Shown here: one piece after another, positions 1 through 7,752 of the stretch
How positions within the stretch are numbered: position 1 is the first letter of the stretch
Layout of the letters: each line of letters begins with the position of its first letter
DNA from: UBA1227 sp045599345
Lineage (GTDB): Bacteria; Bacillota; Clostridia; Oscillospirales; Acutalibacteraceae
NCBI GenBank assembly: GCA_045599345.1
Contig: JAZRVV010000020.1
Coordinates: 1 to 63,400, forward strand
DNA: 63,400 nucleotides
Reading direction: 5' to 3'
Translations under genes and position numbers: made by a program
The notes under the pieces: model-generated
Told to the model about the DNA's origin: nothing
What the model saw: only the letters and a program-made list of their open reading frames with translations
The model's database searches: none

Positions 1-1
1 G

Positions 2-304
2 GAGCGTGGTAAACTCTTTATTGGTCCTGGTGTAGAAGTATATGAGGGCATGATTGTTGGCGAGTGTGCTAAAAACGAGGATATCGTTTGTAACGTATGT
101 AAGACCAAGCACCTTACTAACACCCGTGCATCAGGTTCTGATGATGCACTTCGTCTTGTTCCACCAACAACGCTCAGCCTTGAGCAGTGCATGGAATTCA
201 TTGCTGATGACGAACTCTTGGAGGTTACTCCAGAGTCCCTTCGTCTTCGCAAGATGATTCTCAACAAGGAACAGCGAATGAAGCAGCAGTACAGAAATAA
301 ATAA
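2..304 (+). CDS. typA: GTP-binding protein TypA/BipA, C-terminal end (partial)
   Basis: The window opens inside this gene; about 100 C-terminal residues are present. The stretches GMIVGE, LTNTRASGSDDALRL and EFIADDELLEVTP match the conserved C-terminal domain of TypA/BipA, a ribosome-associated translational GTPase related to EF-G that assists ribosome assembly and stress adaptation. The GTPase domain lies outside the window. The reading frame is open from base 2 to a TAA stop, and a strong hairpin terminator follows 15 bases later. The family is certain from the sequence; the cellular role is known for the family and not shown here. Confidence 0.93.
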   Translation, partial: ERGKLFIGPGVEVYEGMIVGECAKNEDIVCNVCKTKHLTNTRASGSDDALRLVPPTTLSLEQCMEFIADDELLEVTPESLRLRKMILNKEQRMKQQYRNK

Positions 305-318
305 GTTACAAAACAAAA

Positions 319-352
319 CCCTAGGGAATCAATCTTCCCTAGGGATTTTTTA
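319..352. terminator. bidirectional intrinsic terminator after typA
   Basis: A perfect 9-bp stem (CCCTAGGGA / TCCCTAGGG) with an 8-base loop is followed by a T-run on the plus strand and preceded by an A-rich run that serves as the T-run for the leftward gene. It sits between the convergent typA and O-antigen-ligase-like genes. Confidence 0.9.
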
Positions 353-1585
353 TTCTTCATTCACTTTTTCTAGCTGACAACCTGCTAGGCACACACCAAG
401 CACCAGATAGAAATATGGTGCTGTGTAGAAAAGTGTGAGTCCAAAGAAGCCAGAAATTAAGTATCCAACTACAGCAAATGCACAGGCACGTGTGATTGGT
501 GAAATTTCTTTTCGAAGCTTTATTAGCTTTATTACACCAAGAACAAGGAAAGCAAGATACATTGCAAGACCAGGGATACCAGTGTACATGCCAATTTGAA
601 GGTACATATTGTGCGCGCTAAATCCGATGCCCTGTGGACCAAATCCAACGATAGGTGAGATTTTAATAGCTTTTAGCGCAAGTTTCCAAAGGCCGCCGCG
701 CGCTGAGCCAACAGATGCAACTTCTTCTATATCAGCGTTGCTATCAATAACAGTGCCAACATCAGAGAACATTGATGTAAAGTTGTCTATTACATTGCTC
801 GTATACAAAAGGCTGATTGCTGAAAGAGCAATGAACGCGATGAAAATTAGAGCAGGCTTTAATTTGTTTTCTCTGTTGATAAAGGACCAAATAACAGCAA
901 AGAATAATGTAAGTAATACAGCGAGATATGATCCCATAGTGTTGTTTAAAATCAACATATTAGTGAGGAGTATAAAGCAAACGGAATATACGATTTTTTC
1001 TCTTTTGCTTTCTAGGTACTCTATCATATAACCACAGAGGATGATTGCTATTGTTAAGTAATATCCGCAGTGGTTGGTGTTATAAAACGGGCCTTGATAG
1101 TGGAAGCAATTAGTAGCTTCATTTGCAAAGAGTTGGTATGTAATGCCATTGTCCATTAATGAGAAGGCGGCAAAGATACTTGCGAGGATGACATAAATCT
1201 TTCCCATTAATACTACTGATTCTTTATCCTCTGCTATCATTATGCCGATGAGAATCATAGCAAAATAAGCAAGGTAGACTGAAACACAGTCTGACATTGG
1301 AACAAATCCAAAGAAGCACATGAATGGCGTGTCAGATATAGCTGCGCAAAAGATGCTCCATATGCCAAATACTATGAGCATAATGAAAGGAGGCTTGTAT
1401 ATTTTCTTAAAAGAAAAATCTTTTATTGCTACAAGCAGTCCAAGGGCAGCAGGGATGAATAAAAACATTATCCATACCCTATAGCTTATGTATGATTGTG
1501 TGTCGGTGAGATTTAGAATTATTTCCGCCAGCGGTGCAAGTATTACAATTAAAGCGCACCCAACTGATAAATTAGTCTTTTCCAT
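350..1585 (-). CDS. O-antigen ligase/polymerase-like (Wzy_C) membrane protein
   Basis: A polytopic membrane protein of about 411 residues with roughly ten to twelve hydrophobic segments. The C-terminal third carries the Wzy_C hallmark: an Arg-containing GSARGGLWK segment, then GFGPQG and SAHNMYLQIG. In this family the region forms the extracytoplasmic loop that handles lipid-linked or sugar polymers. In a monoderm it more likely acts in capsule, teichoic acid or other surface glycan polymerisation than in LPS. I chose the ATG at 1585 over an upstream TTG because an AGGGG site lies 9 bases before it. The start overlaps the end of the small membrane protein upstream by 14 bases, suggesting coupled translation. 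Substrate unknown. Confidence 0.75.
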   Translation of the reverse strand: MEKTNLSVGCALIVILAPLAEIILNLTDTQSYISYRVWIMFLFIPAALGLLVAIKDFSFKKIYKPPFIMLIVFGIWSIFCAAISDTPFMCFFGFVPMSDCVSVYLAYFAMILIGIMIAEDKESVVLMGKIYVILASIFAAFSLMDNGITYQLFANEATNCFHYQGPFYNTNHCGYYLTIAIILCGYMIEYLESKREKIVYSVCFILLTNMLILNNTMGSYLAVLLTLFFAVIWSFINRENKLKPALIFIAFIALSAISLLYTSNVIDNFTSMFSDVGTVIDSNADIEEVASVGSARGGLWKLALKAIKISPIVGFGPQGIGFSAHNMYLQIGMYTGIPGLAMYLAFLVLGVIKLIKLRKEISPITRACAFAVVGYLISGFFGLTLFYTAPYFYLVLGVCLAGCQLEKVNEE

Positions 1586-1808
1586 ATGCAAATACCCCTT
1601 CTTCTGGGTGCTTTTCTACAAACTTTTTGTAGTGCTTTGACTTGTACATAGCGCTAGAGTAGCTTGTAGCATAAACGGCCTCTCGATATGTCCTTACATA
1701 AAACTTTTGGTTCCACTGAAGGATAGAGGAGACAAGGATAAAAGCTGCAAAGATTACAGCAAGTACAATGGATACGATTTTTGTTGTTTTGCCAAGTTTA
1801 CTTTTCAT
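1572..1808 (-). CDS. small single-span membrane protein of unknown function
   Basis: A 78-residue protein with a basic N-terminus (MKSKLGKTTK), one hydrophobic segment at about residues 11-28, and a tyrosine- and lysine-rich region outside the membrane. I do not recognise a family. It lies 16 bases downstream of the HAD hydrolase gene and overlaps the ligase-like gene by 14 bases, so it is probably translated from the same message. Its position suggests an accessory to the ligase-like protein, but that is inference. Confidence 0.6.
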   Translation of the reverse strand: MKSKLGKTTKIVSIVLAVIFAAFILVSSILQWNQKFYVRTYREAVYATSYSSAMYKSKHYKKFVEKHPEEGVFAYGKD

Positions 1809-1824
1809 AAATTCACCGCTTTGA

Positions 1825-2484
1825 TTATAGCTTAGATATATCTATTGTTGATAAATCCTCAACATACATTTTTGCAAGAGAAGTAATGAGGTCCTTGTGC
1901 TTGGTTGACCACTTGTCCTGTACGGCAACGAGCGGGTAGCCAGCGGTTGACACGGTTGTGATTGGTGTCAATGTGTCTTCAAAGACGTAGGTCTCATTTT
2001 TGTTTGTGCCAAGGTAAGAGAGGGCTTCGTCAAAAATATTTGGAACTTTTTTGTCGAATCCTACTTCTGTGCAAGTGAAAATCTTTTCAAAATAATCGAT
2101 GATACCAACTCTTGTGAGTGCCGCCTCCACTAGGTGACGGTCTGTTGCGGTAGCAATGACCATACGAACGTCGTTTTGCTTGAGTGTTTCAAGAAAGTCC
2201 ACAACGCCTGGTTTTACAGGTACTTCATTGTAGTAACCGCTTTCTACCATTGCGTTGGCTTCGTCTATGAAATCATAGACACTCATATTGACGAAACCAC
2301 GTTTGTTAAAATACTCACCCATTTCGGGCAAAAGCATAAGTTTGGTATCCTTACGTATTTCCTCTGTATATTCAATCCCTCTTGATTCTAAAAAGCGTGG
2401 ACCGATATCAATCCACAGGTACATGGAATCAAGAAGAGTTCCATCCATATCAAATATTGCAGCTTTAATAGCCAAGCTGTTCAC
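1825..2484 (-). CDS. HAD-superfamily hydrolase (phosphoglycolate phosphatase / beta-phosphoglucomutase-like)
   Basis: A 219-residue soluble protein with all HAD motifs: nucleophile and acid/base FDMDGT at residues 11-16, the motif II threonine region ATATDR, a lysine in FDKKVPN, and the acidic motif IV in FEDTLTP. A helical cap follows motif I, as in the phosphoglycolate phosphatase and beta-phosphoglucomutase group, which dephosphorylates or isomerises small sugar phosphates. The substrate cannot be read from sequence. The given start is a GTG 7 bases after the histidine phosphatase stop; a TTG at 2475 is also possible because neither has a strong ribosome binding site. Two unrelated phosphatases in one operon suggest a shared metabolite theme, but no more. 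Confidence 0.85.
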   Translation of the reverse strand: MNSLAIKAAIFDMDGTLLDSMYLWIDIGPRFLESRGIEYTEEIRKDTKLMLLPEMGEYFNKRGFVNMSVYDFIDEANAMVESGYYNEVPVKPGVVDFLETLKQNDVRMVIATATDRHLVEAALTRVGIIDYFEKIFTCTEVGFDKKVPNIFDEALSYLGTNKNETYVFEDTLTPITTVSTAGYPLVAVQDKWSTKHKDLITSLAKMYVEDLSTIDISKL

Positions 2485-2491
2485 CGTCCAA

Positions 2492-3202
2492 TTAAATATC
2501 TATAAATCCGAATCCACCCATTTGGTTTCCAAACGCATCCATTTCTGGGTGGTCATTCAAAAATTCTGCTTCTTCCTCTTCTGAAAGCTCATAGTAAGGA
2601 ATTTCCTCTATGGCTTCCATCTTGAGGATTTTGCTCCAAAGGCTTGGCGTGACGCGGACTGTATAGCCACAACCATTTGGCGTGAGCCACTCTGCCATTG
2701 AGGCCTCTGGAAGGGCAAACATACTCATGATGCTCATAATAACGCCTCCGTGCGTTACAATGGCAGCCTCAGTGACGCCTGTTTTAAAGAGGCCTTCTAC
2801 GATTTTTTGGAAAGCTGTTGCCACGCGCTTTCCAAAATCGGCATTTGACTCACCAAATGGTGGCGCCTCTTCCGGTCCGCCAGACAGCCAAGCCGTAAAC
2901 AGCTCGTTGTCCTTTAAATCGTCGGCTGTCTTTCCTTCCCAATCACCAAAGTCGTATTCACGAAGCTCGTTAATAATAATTGGGTTTTGGCCTGGATATA
3001 ATATTTCACAACTTTCAAGGCAACGCTTTAGTGGGCTTGAAAAAACAGCACCGACATCAGGATATGTCATGCATTCTTTCATTTCTTTTAATTGATCAAC
3101 GCCCTCTTTGCAGAGTGGCACATCGGTTTGGCCGATGTAGGTTCCCTCAAAATTTTCTTGAGTCAAACCGTGTCTAATCAAATGTATTTTGTAGGTTTTC
3201 AT
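2492..3202 (-). CDS. histidine phosphatase family protein (phosphoglycerate-mutase-like)
   Basis: The N-terminal LIRHG at residues 8-12 supplies the phospho-accepting histidine. A second catalytic histidine lies in VTHGGV, and an acidic residue in REYDFGDWEG fits the CobC/GpmB-type branch. The fold is complete at about 190 residues; the last 45 add an acidic tail (EEEEAEF, NDHPEMD) unusual for the family. Substrates range from phosphoglycerate to alpha-ribazole phosphate, so I do not assign one. It is first in a leftward operon with a HAD hydrolase and two membrane proteins, and has a good ribosome binding site (GGAGG, 6 bases before ATG). Confidence 0.85.
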   Translation of the reverse strand: MKTYKIHLIRHGLTQENFEGTYIGQTDVPLCKEGVDQLKEMKECMTYPDVGAVFSSPLKRCLESCEILYPGQNPIIINELREYDFGDWEGKTADDLKDNELFTAWLSGGPEEAPPFGESNADFGKRVATAFQKIVEGLFKTGVTEAAIVTHGGVIMSIMSMFALPEASMAEWLTPNGCGYTVRVTPSLWSKILKMEAIEEIPYYELSEEEEAEFLNDHPEMDAFGNQMGGFGFIDI

Positions 3203-3285
3203 AGTTGCCTCCGAGTATAATTTTTAGTATAATAAAACTCCAAATTGCGGAAATAAATTACAATTAGTATAAATGGGGTGGCAAA

Positions 3286-3909
3286 ATGCCAGATAAACTT
3301 CAAAAAGATAATTCATATATCTTTGCAACAAGGCTCATGGAACTTCGCAAAGATAAAAAGATTAGTCAAAAGCAGGCTGCCAAAGATCTTGGCATTTCAC
3401 AGGCACTTTTATCTCATTATGAAAATGGTGTCCGTGAGTGCGGTTTGAACTTTGTAGTACGTGCTGCAAACTATTATAACGTAAGTTGCGATTTCTTGCT
3501 AGGAAATTCTAAAAGTACTGTAAATCTTGATAGAGATACACGAATCATAGATATAGCAGAGGATGCAAATATGTCAACTGATACGATTGTACGTGCAGCT
3601 ATTTCCCTTGGCACCAAGGCTCAAAAGGATGAGGAGATATTTGAATATTTAACAGAAGTGTATGCGATTTCAACATATCTTGTCCTCTATGCTAGCATCA
3701 AAAAAGGCCTTGTTCCACACACTTGGCTCGAGGACAATCTGTTAAATCCAGATGTTGCATCATATCTTGCAAACAGCCTAGGTACAACAACTAGAAGCCT
3801 AAAATGGGGCCAAAAAAAGACCACTAAAGAAAAGAAACCGCAATGTGTTGATACGGTGTCTTCGTGGACAAACGATTATTTGAATTTAAGTATAGCAAGC
3901 CTATTATAA
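3286..3909 (+). CDS. XRE-family transcriptional regulator
   Basis: A 207-residue protein with an N-terminal helix-turn-helix of the lambda Cro/C1 type at about residues 14-70 (RKDKKISQKQAAKDLGISQ, then LLSHYENG). The remaining 130 residues form an uncharacterised, mostly helical region that may sense a ligand or dimerise. It is divergent from the histidine phosphatase operon with an 83-base gap, so it may regulate that operon or itself. It is followed at once by a strong terminator, so it is monocistronic. The start is supported by GGGGTGG just upstream. Confidence 0.85.
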   Translation: MPDKLQKDNSYIFATRLMELRKDKKISQKQAAKDLGISQALLSHYENGVRECGLNFVVRAANYYNVSCDFLLGNSKSTVNLDRDTRIIDIAEDANMSTDTIVRAAISLGTKAQKDEEIFEYLTEVYAISTYLVLYASIKKGLVPHTWLEDNLLNPDVASYLANSLGTTTRSLKWGQKKTTKEKKPQCVDTVSSWTNDYLNLSIASLL

Positions 3910-3921
3910 GAGGTCAAATAA

Positions 3922-3955
3922 AACGGGTAGCGATTGTTTCGCTACCCGTTAATCT
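3922..3955. terminator. intrinsic terminator between XRE regulator and glgA
   Basis: A 12-bp perfect stem (AACGGGTAGCGA / TCGCTACCCGTT) with a 5-base loop lies between convergent genes, with T/A runs at both ends (CTTTTT on the plus side). It can serve both the regulator and the glycogen operon. Confidence 0.9.
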
Positions 3956-3957
3956 TT

Positions 3958-5385
3958 TTATGAGCATGCTTCCTTATACATGTTGATGTAGAGGTCTGCT
4001 GATTTTGCCCAACTGTTGTCGCACTTTAAGGCACGTGTTACAAGTGCGCTCCACTTTTTCTTATCGTTGTAGTAGAGGTCTATTGCACGGTTAATTGCCC
4101 AGTGCATATCCTGTGCATTATATGTCTTGAATGTAAATCCGTTTCCTTTTCCATCTCCACAGTCGGAGATTGAGTCGCGAAGGCCACCGGTCTCGCGAAC
4201 GATTGGGATTGTGCCATATCGAAGAGCAATCATCTGTGAGAGACCACAAGGCTCACTCTTTGATGGCATAAGGAACATATCAGCGCCAGCATAAATCTGA
4301 CGTGAAAGAGCAGAATCAAATTTGAGTTCAAGGCGGAACTTGTCAGGGTGACGAGTTGCAAGGCCTCTAAAGAAGTCCTCATACTCTGTGTCACCAGTTC
4401 CAAGAACAATGAAGCGAACCTCGGTTGTATCAAGGAGTTCATCTATCATATTGATGATAAGGTCAAGTCCCTTGTGAGAAACAAGGCGGGAGATAAGAGC
4501 GATAATTGGAACGTCTGGCTTGTGTTCAAAACCAAATCTGTCTTCAAGTGCCTCTTTGCATTTTGCCTTGTTAGTCTTGGAAGAAGCAGAGTAATGATAA
4601 GCGATAGCTTTATCTGTCTTTGGATTATAACTGTCTACATCGATACCGTTGAGGATACCGGTGAGCTTCCAAAAACTCTTCCAAAGGATTGTATCAAGAC
4701 CATGGCTGAACCAAGGGTCAAGGATCTCGTTTGCATAGGATGGAGAAACGGTTGTAACCTTGTTACAGCATTCAATTGCGCTCTTTGAGAAGTTGACACA
4801 ACCATCGAAATCAATGAGTGAATAGTCCGGTGGAGAAATGCCAATAACCTCATTGAGGAGTTCATAACCATATACACCTTGGTACTGGATATTGTGAATT
4901 GTATAAACCGTTCTGATGTTTTCATATCCCTCTCTGTTTGCATAGAAACAGTTGTAATAGATAGGGACAAGGGCTGTCTGCCAGTCGTTGCAATGAATTA
5001 CATCTGGCTTGAAGCCATCAAGCCATGCAATGAGTTCGAGGATAGCACGAGAGAAGAATGTGAACCTCTCGGCATCGTCGTAGTAGCCATAAAGGCCAGA
5101 ACGTTTGAAATAGTATTCATTATCAATAAGATAGTAAGTTACACCATTTGCCTTTGCTTCAAAGACGCCACAGTATTGTGAGCGCCAAGCAACAGGCACG
5201 TCAAAATGGAATAGGAATTTCATATCCTTTCGCTGTTCCTCATTGATGCATTCATAAAGAGGAAGTACGACACGAACGTCTTCACCCTTTTCGACAAGTG
5301 CCTTTGGCAGTGCACCGGCAACTTCGCCCAGTCCACCACTTTGAGCAAAAGGAGTAGCTTCACTAGAAGCAAATAAAATTTTCAT
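3958..5385 (-). CDS. glgA: glycogen synthase (ADP-glucose, GT5)
   Basis: A 475-residue cytosolic enzyme that extends alpha-1,4-glucan using ADP-glucose; last gene of the glg operon, 18 bases after glgD. The N-terminal GT-B domain begins MKILFASSEATPFAQSGGLG, the GT5 donor-site loop, but with Gln where most bacterial enzymes have the ADP-glucose-binding Lys of KxGGL. The C-terminal domain has PSKSEPCGLSQM with the catalytic-site glutamate and RETGGLRD. The length matches the family (about 475-480). Two-domain architecture is intact, so the enzyme is probably active despite the Lys to Gln change. Confidence 0.95.
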   Translation of the reverse strand: MKILFASSEATPFAQSGGLGEVAGALPKALVEKGEDVRVVLPLYECINEEQRKDMKFLFHFDVPVAWRSQYCGVFEAKANGVTYYLIDNEYYFKRSGLYGYYDDAERFTFFSRAILELIAWLDGFKPDVIHCNDWQTALVPIYYNCFYANREGYENIRTVYTIHNIQYQGVYGYELLNEVIGISPPDYSLIDFDGCVNFSKSAIECCNKVTTVSPSYANEILDPWFSHGLDTILWKSFWKLTGILNGIDVDSYNPKTDKAIAYHYSASSKTNKAKCKEALEDRFGFEHKPDVPIIALISRLVSHKGLDLIINMIDELLDTTEVRFIVLGTGDTEYEDFFRGLATRHPDKFRLELKFDSALSRQIYAGADMFLMPSKSEPCGLSQMIALRYGTIPIVRETGGLRDSISDCGDGKGNGFTFKTYNAQDMHWAINRAIDLYYNDKKKWSALVTRALKCDNSWAKSADLYINMYKEACS

Positions 5386-5403
5386 ACTGCGCCCCCGAAA
5401 TTG

Positions 5404-6531
5404 TTAAACCGTTGTTCCTTTGCTGATATAGATAGGATACGATTCATCGCCTGATAAATTCTTGTTAGGAGTAATTACAGCATTTTTATCTGTGATTACA
5501 GCGTTGAGTGTGGAATTGGTGCTAACAACTGAACCCTGCATAATGATAGAGTTCTTAATTACAGCGCCACGCTCAACTTTAACATCGCGGAAGAGGATAC
5601 TGTTTTCAACTGTACCTTCAATTACGCAACCATCGGCGATGAGAGAGTTTGATACTTTTGCATCGAGTCCATATGTTGCAGGAACGTTGTCGCAAATCTT
5701 GGTATCTATTGGCTTGCTTGGATCAAAGAGAGCCTTGCGGTTCTCTGGATGTAAGAGATCCAGGCTTGCCTTGTAATAGGTCTTGAGCGAGTCAATCATT
5801 GCAGAGTATCCAGTGATAGGGTAACCGTAAACCTTGAGGTTTGAGAGGTTCGCTTGGATAACGTCACGCTCAAATGATGTGTAGTTGTGGGCAATCGCAT
5901 TGCGAACAAGGTACTCGAGCAAAGATTTTCTCATCAAAATGATGTTGAAAGAATAGTTTGTTTCAACACCGGCATCCCCGCCGTTTGAAATAGAAATCTC
6001 GTTGATACGCTTGTCGTCGCCGATTGCGAACATCATAAGGTCTGAAAGAGCAGGAGCCTTTCCGTGCTTATATACAATAGTAATATCAGCGCCTTTTTCA
6101 TCGTGGAATTTGAAAAGGTCACGATAGTTGATGTTGTAAAGAGTGTTTGTGTCAGTCATAAGTACATATTCCTGACGTGATTTATTCAAAAAGTCTGAGA
6201 TACTGTAGAGTGAAGAAAGGCGTGTTTCGTGGCCAATCATAGCACTACTTGTGTTGTAAGGAGGAAGGATAAACATACCTTCACGCTTACGTGCAAGATC
6301 CCATGGCCTTCCTGAACCTACATGGTCAACAAGGGACTGGAAGTTGGTTTCTGTGATGATACCAACTTGAGTCATACCAGCATTGACCATGTCTGATAGT
6401 GGAAAGTCAATCATCCTGTATCTTCCACCGAAAGGAACGGAAGCGGATGTACGAATAGATGTAAGTTCACCGTTTGCATTAGGGCCGTAGCTCTGAGCAT
6501 GGATGATACCGAGTACGTTATTTGCTCTCAT
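5404..6531 (-). CDS. glgD: GlgD subunit of glucose-1-phosphate adenylyltransferase
   Basis: A 375-residue nucleotidyltransferase paralogue of GlgC. It keeps the N-terminal fold (FGGRYRMIDFPLSDMVNAG) and the C-terminal left-handed beta-helix (hexapeptide-like repeats around DGCVIEGTVENSILF), but the GGxGTRL-type nucleotide loop is replaced by HAQSYGPNANGELT. That is the GlgD signature of Firmicutes, where GlgD has little activity alone and modulates GlgC in a heterotetramer. It follows glgC with a 1-base gap, so translation is likely coupled. Confidence 0.93.
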   Translation of the reverse strand: MRANNVLGIIHAQSYGPNANGELTSIRTSASVPFGGRYRMIDFPLSDMVNAGMTQVGIITETNFQSLVDHVGSGRPWDLARKREGMFILPPYNTSSAMIGHETRLSSLYSISDFLNKSRQEYVLMTDTNTLYNINYRDLFKFHDEKGADITIVYKHGKAPALSDLMMFAIGDDKRINEISISNGGDAGVETNYSFNIILMRKSLLEYLVRNAIAHNYTSFERDVIQANLSNLKVYGYPITGYSAMIDSLKTYYKASLDLLHPENRKALFDPSKPIDTKICDNVPATYGLDAKVSNSLIADGCVIEGTVENSILFRDVKVERGAVIKNSIIMQGSVVSTNSTLNAVITDKNAVITPNKNLSGDESYPIYISKGTTV

Positions 6532-6532
6532 C

Positions 6533-7738
6533 TTACGCTTCCTCCTTTTCGCTTATCATTGATTTTGCAGGAATCTTTTCTTTGCCACTGATAGTCACGT
6601 TTTCACCAATTACTGTGATTCCCCATTCGCCCTTGTCGCAATCTTGCTCGCGAGCACCAACTTGTGCATTTTCGCCGATTACTGCATTTTCAGCAACGAT
6701 TGCGTACTGAACGACAGCTCCTTTTTTGATCACGGAGCCAGGCATAACAATTGAGTCGCGAACAACAGCGCCTTCCTCAACTGTTACGTTTGCAAATAGT
6801 ACAGAGAAGTCAACATCGCCTTCGATATTACAACCCTCAGCGATCATTGAGTTGCGAACTCTTGCGCGGGAGGAGATGTACTGTGGAGGAGCACTTGGAC
6901 TTCTTGCATATATTTTCCATGTTGGATCGTCAAGGTTGATTTCTGCTTCTGGAGATAGGAGGTCCATATTGGCAGTCCAAAGGCTGTCAATTGTTCCAAC
7001 ATCACGCCAATATCCCTTGAATGGGTAAGCTACCATCTTTTCGCCAGCGTTGTGCATTGCTGGAATAACGTCTTTACCAAAGTCGTTTGATGAGCCTTCT
7101 TTTGCTTCATCGTCGATGAGGTACTGACGAAGTTTCTTCCACGTAAAGATGTAAACGCCCATAGAAGCCTTGTTGCTACGTGGGTTTGCTGGTTTTTCTT
7201 CGAACTCAGCAATTGTGCCGTCGTCGTTTACAATCATAAGTCCAAAGCGAGATGCTTCTTCCCAATCAACCTCAAGCATAGCAATTGTGCATGCTGCTTC
7301 CTTTTCTTTGTGGAAGGCAAGCATCTCGCCGTAGTCCATCTTGTAGATGTGGTCACCAGAGAGAATTGCTACGTATTCTGGGTCGTACTTATCTATAAAA
7401 TTAATATTTTGGTATATAGCATTTGCTGTGCCCTTGTACCATTCAGTGCCCTCTATTTGCTGATAAGGAGAAAGGATGTGAACGCCACCGTCTGTGCGGT
7501 CAAGATCCCATGGCTCACCATTGCCTATATAGTCATTGAGTTCAAGTGGCTGATACTGTGTCAAAACACCGACTGTGTGAATGCCGGAATTAACGCAGTT
7601 TGAAAGAGGAAAGTCGATTATCCTATACTTTCCGCCAAAAGGCACTGCAGGTTTGGCGATTTTCTTTGTAAGGATGCCAAGTCGGCTTCCTTGACCGCCT
7701 GCAAGTAGCATTGCAATGCATTCATTTTTTCTTGCCAT
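6533..7738 (-). CDS. glgC: glucose-1-phosphate adenylyltransferase, catalytic subunit
   Basis: A 401-residue enzyme that makes ADP-glucose from glucose-1-phosphate and ATP, the committed step of glycogen synthesis. The nucleotide loop LLAGGQGSRLG and the FGGKYRIIDFPLSNC segment are intact. GDHIYKMDY is the metal/sugar site, and FEEKP and YWRDVGT are typical. A left-handed beta-helix closes the C-terminus. It lies 14 bases after glgB in the same operon and pairs with GlgD. Length is typical for the family. Confidence 0.96.
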   Translation of the reverse strand: MARKNECIAMLLAGGQGSRLGILTKKIAKPAVPFGGKYRIIDFPLSNCVNSGIHTVGVLTQYQPLELNDYIGNGEPWDLDRTDGGVHILSPYQQIEGTEWYKGTANAIYQNINFIDKYDPEYVAILSGDHIYKMDYGEMLAFHKEKEAACTIAMLEVDWEEASRFGLMIVNDDGTIAEFEEKPANPRSNKASMGVYIFTWKKLRQYLIDDEAKEGSSNDFGKDVIPAMHNAGEKMVAYPFKGYWRDVGTIDSLWTANMDLLSPEAEINLDDPTWKIYARSPSAPPQYISSRARVRNSMIAEGCNIEGDVDFSVLFANVTVEEGAVVRDSIVMPGSVIKKGAVVQYAIVAENAVIGENAQVGAREQDCDKGEWGITVIGENVTISGKEKIPAKSMISEKEEA

Positions 7739-7752
7739 AGTTATTCTCCTTT

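Noticed and set aside
3245..3273. TTGCGG-17-TATAAA as promoter of the XRE gene
   Set aside because: The start would fall at about 3280, inside or after the GGGGTGG ribosome binding site, leaving almost no leader; the true promoter is unclear.
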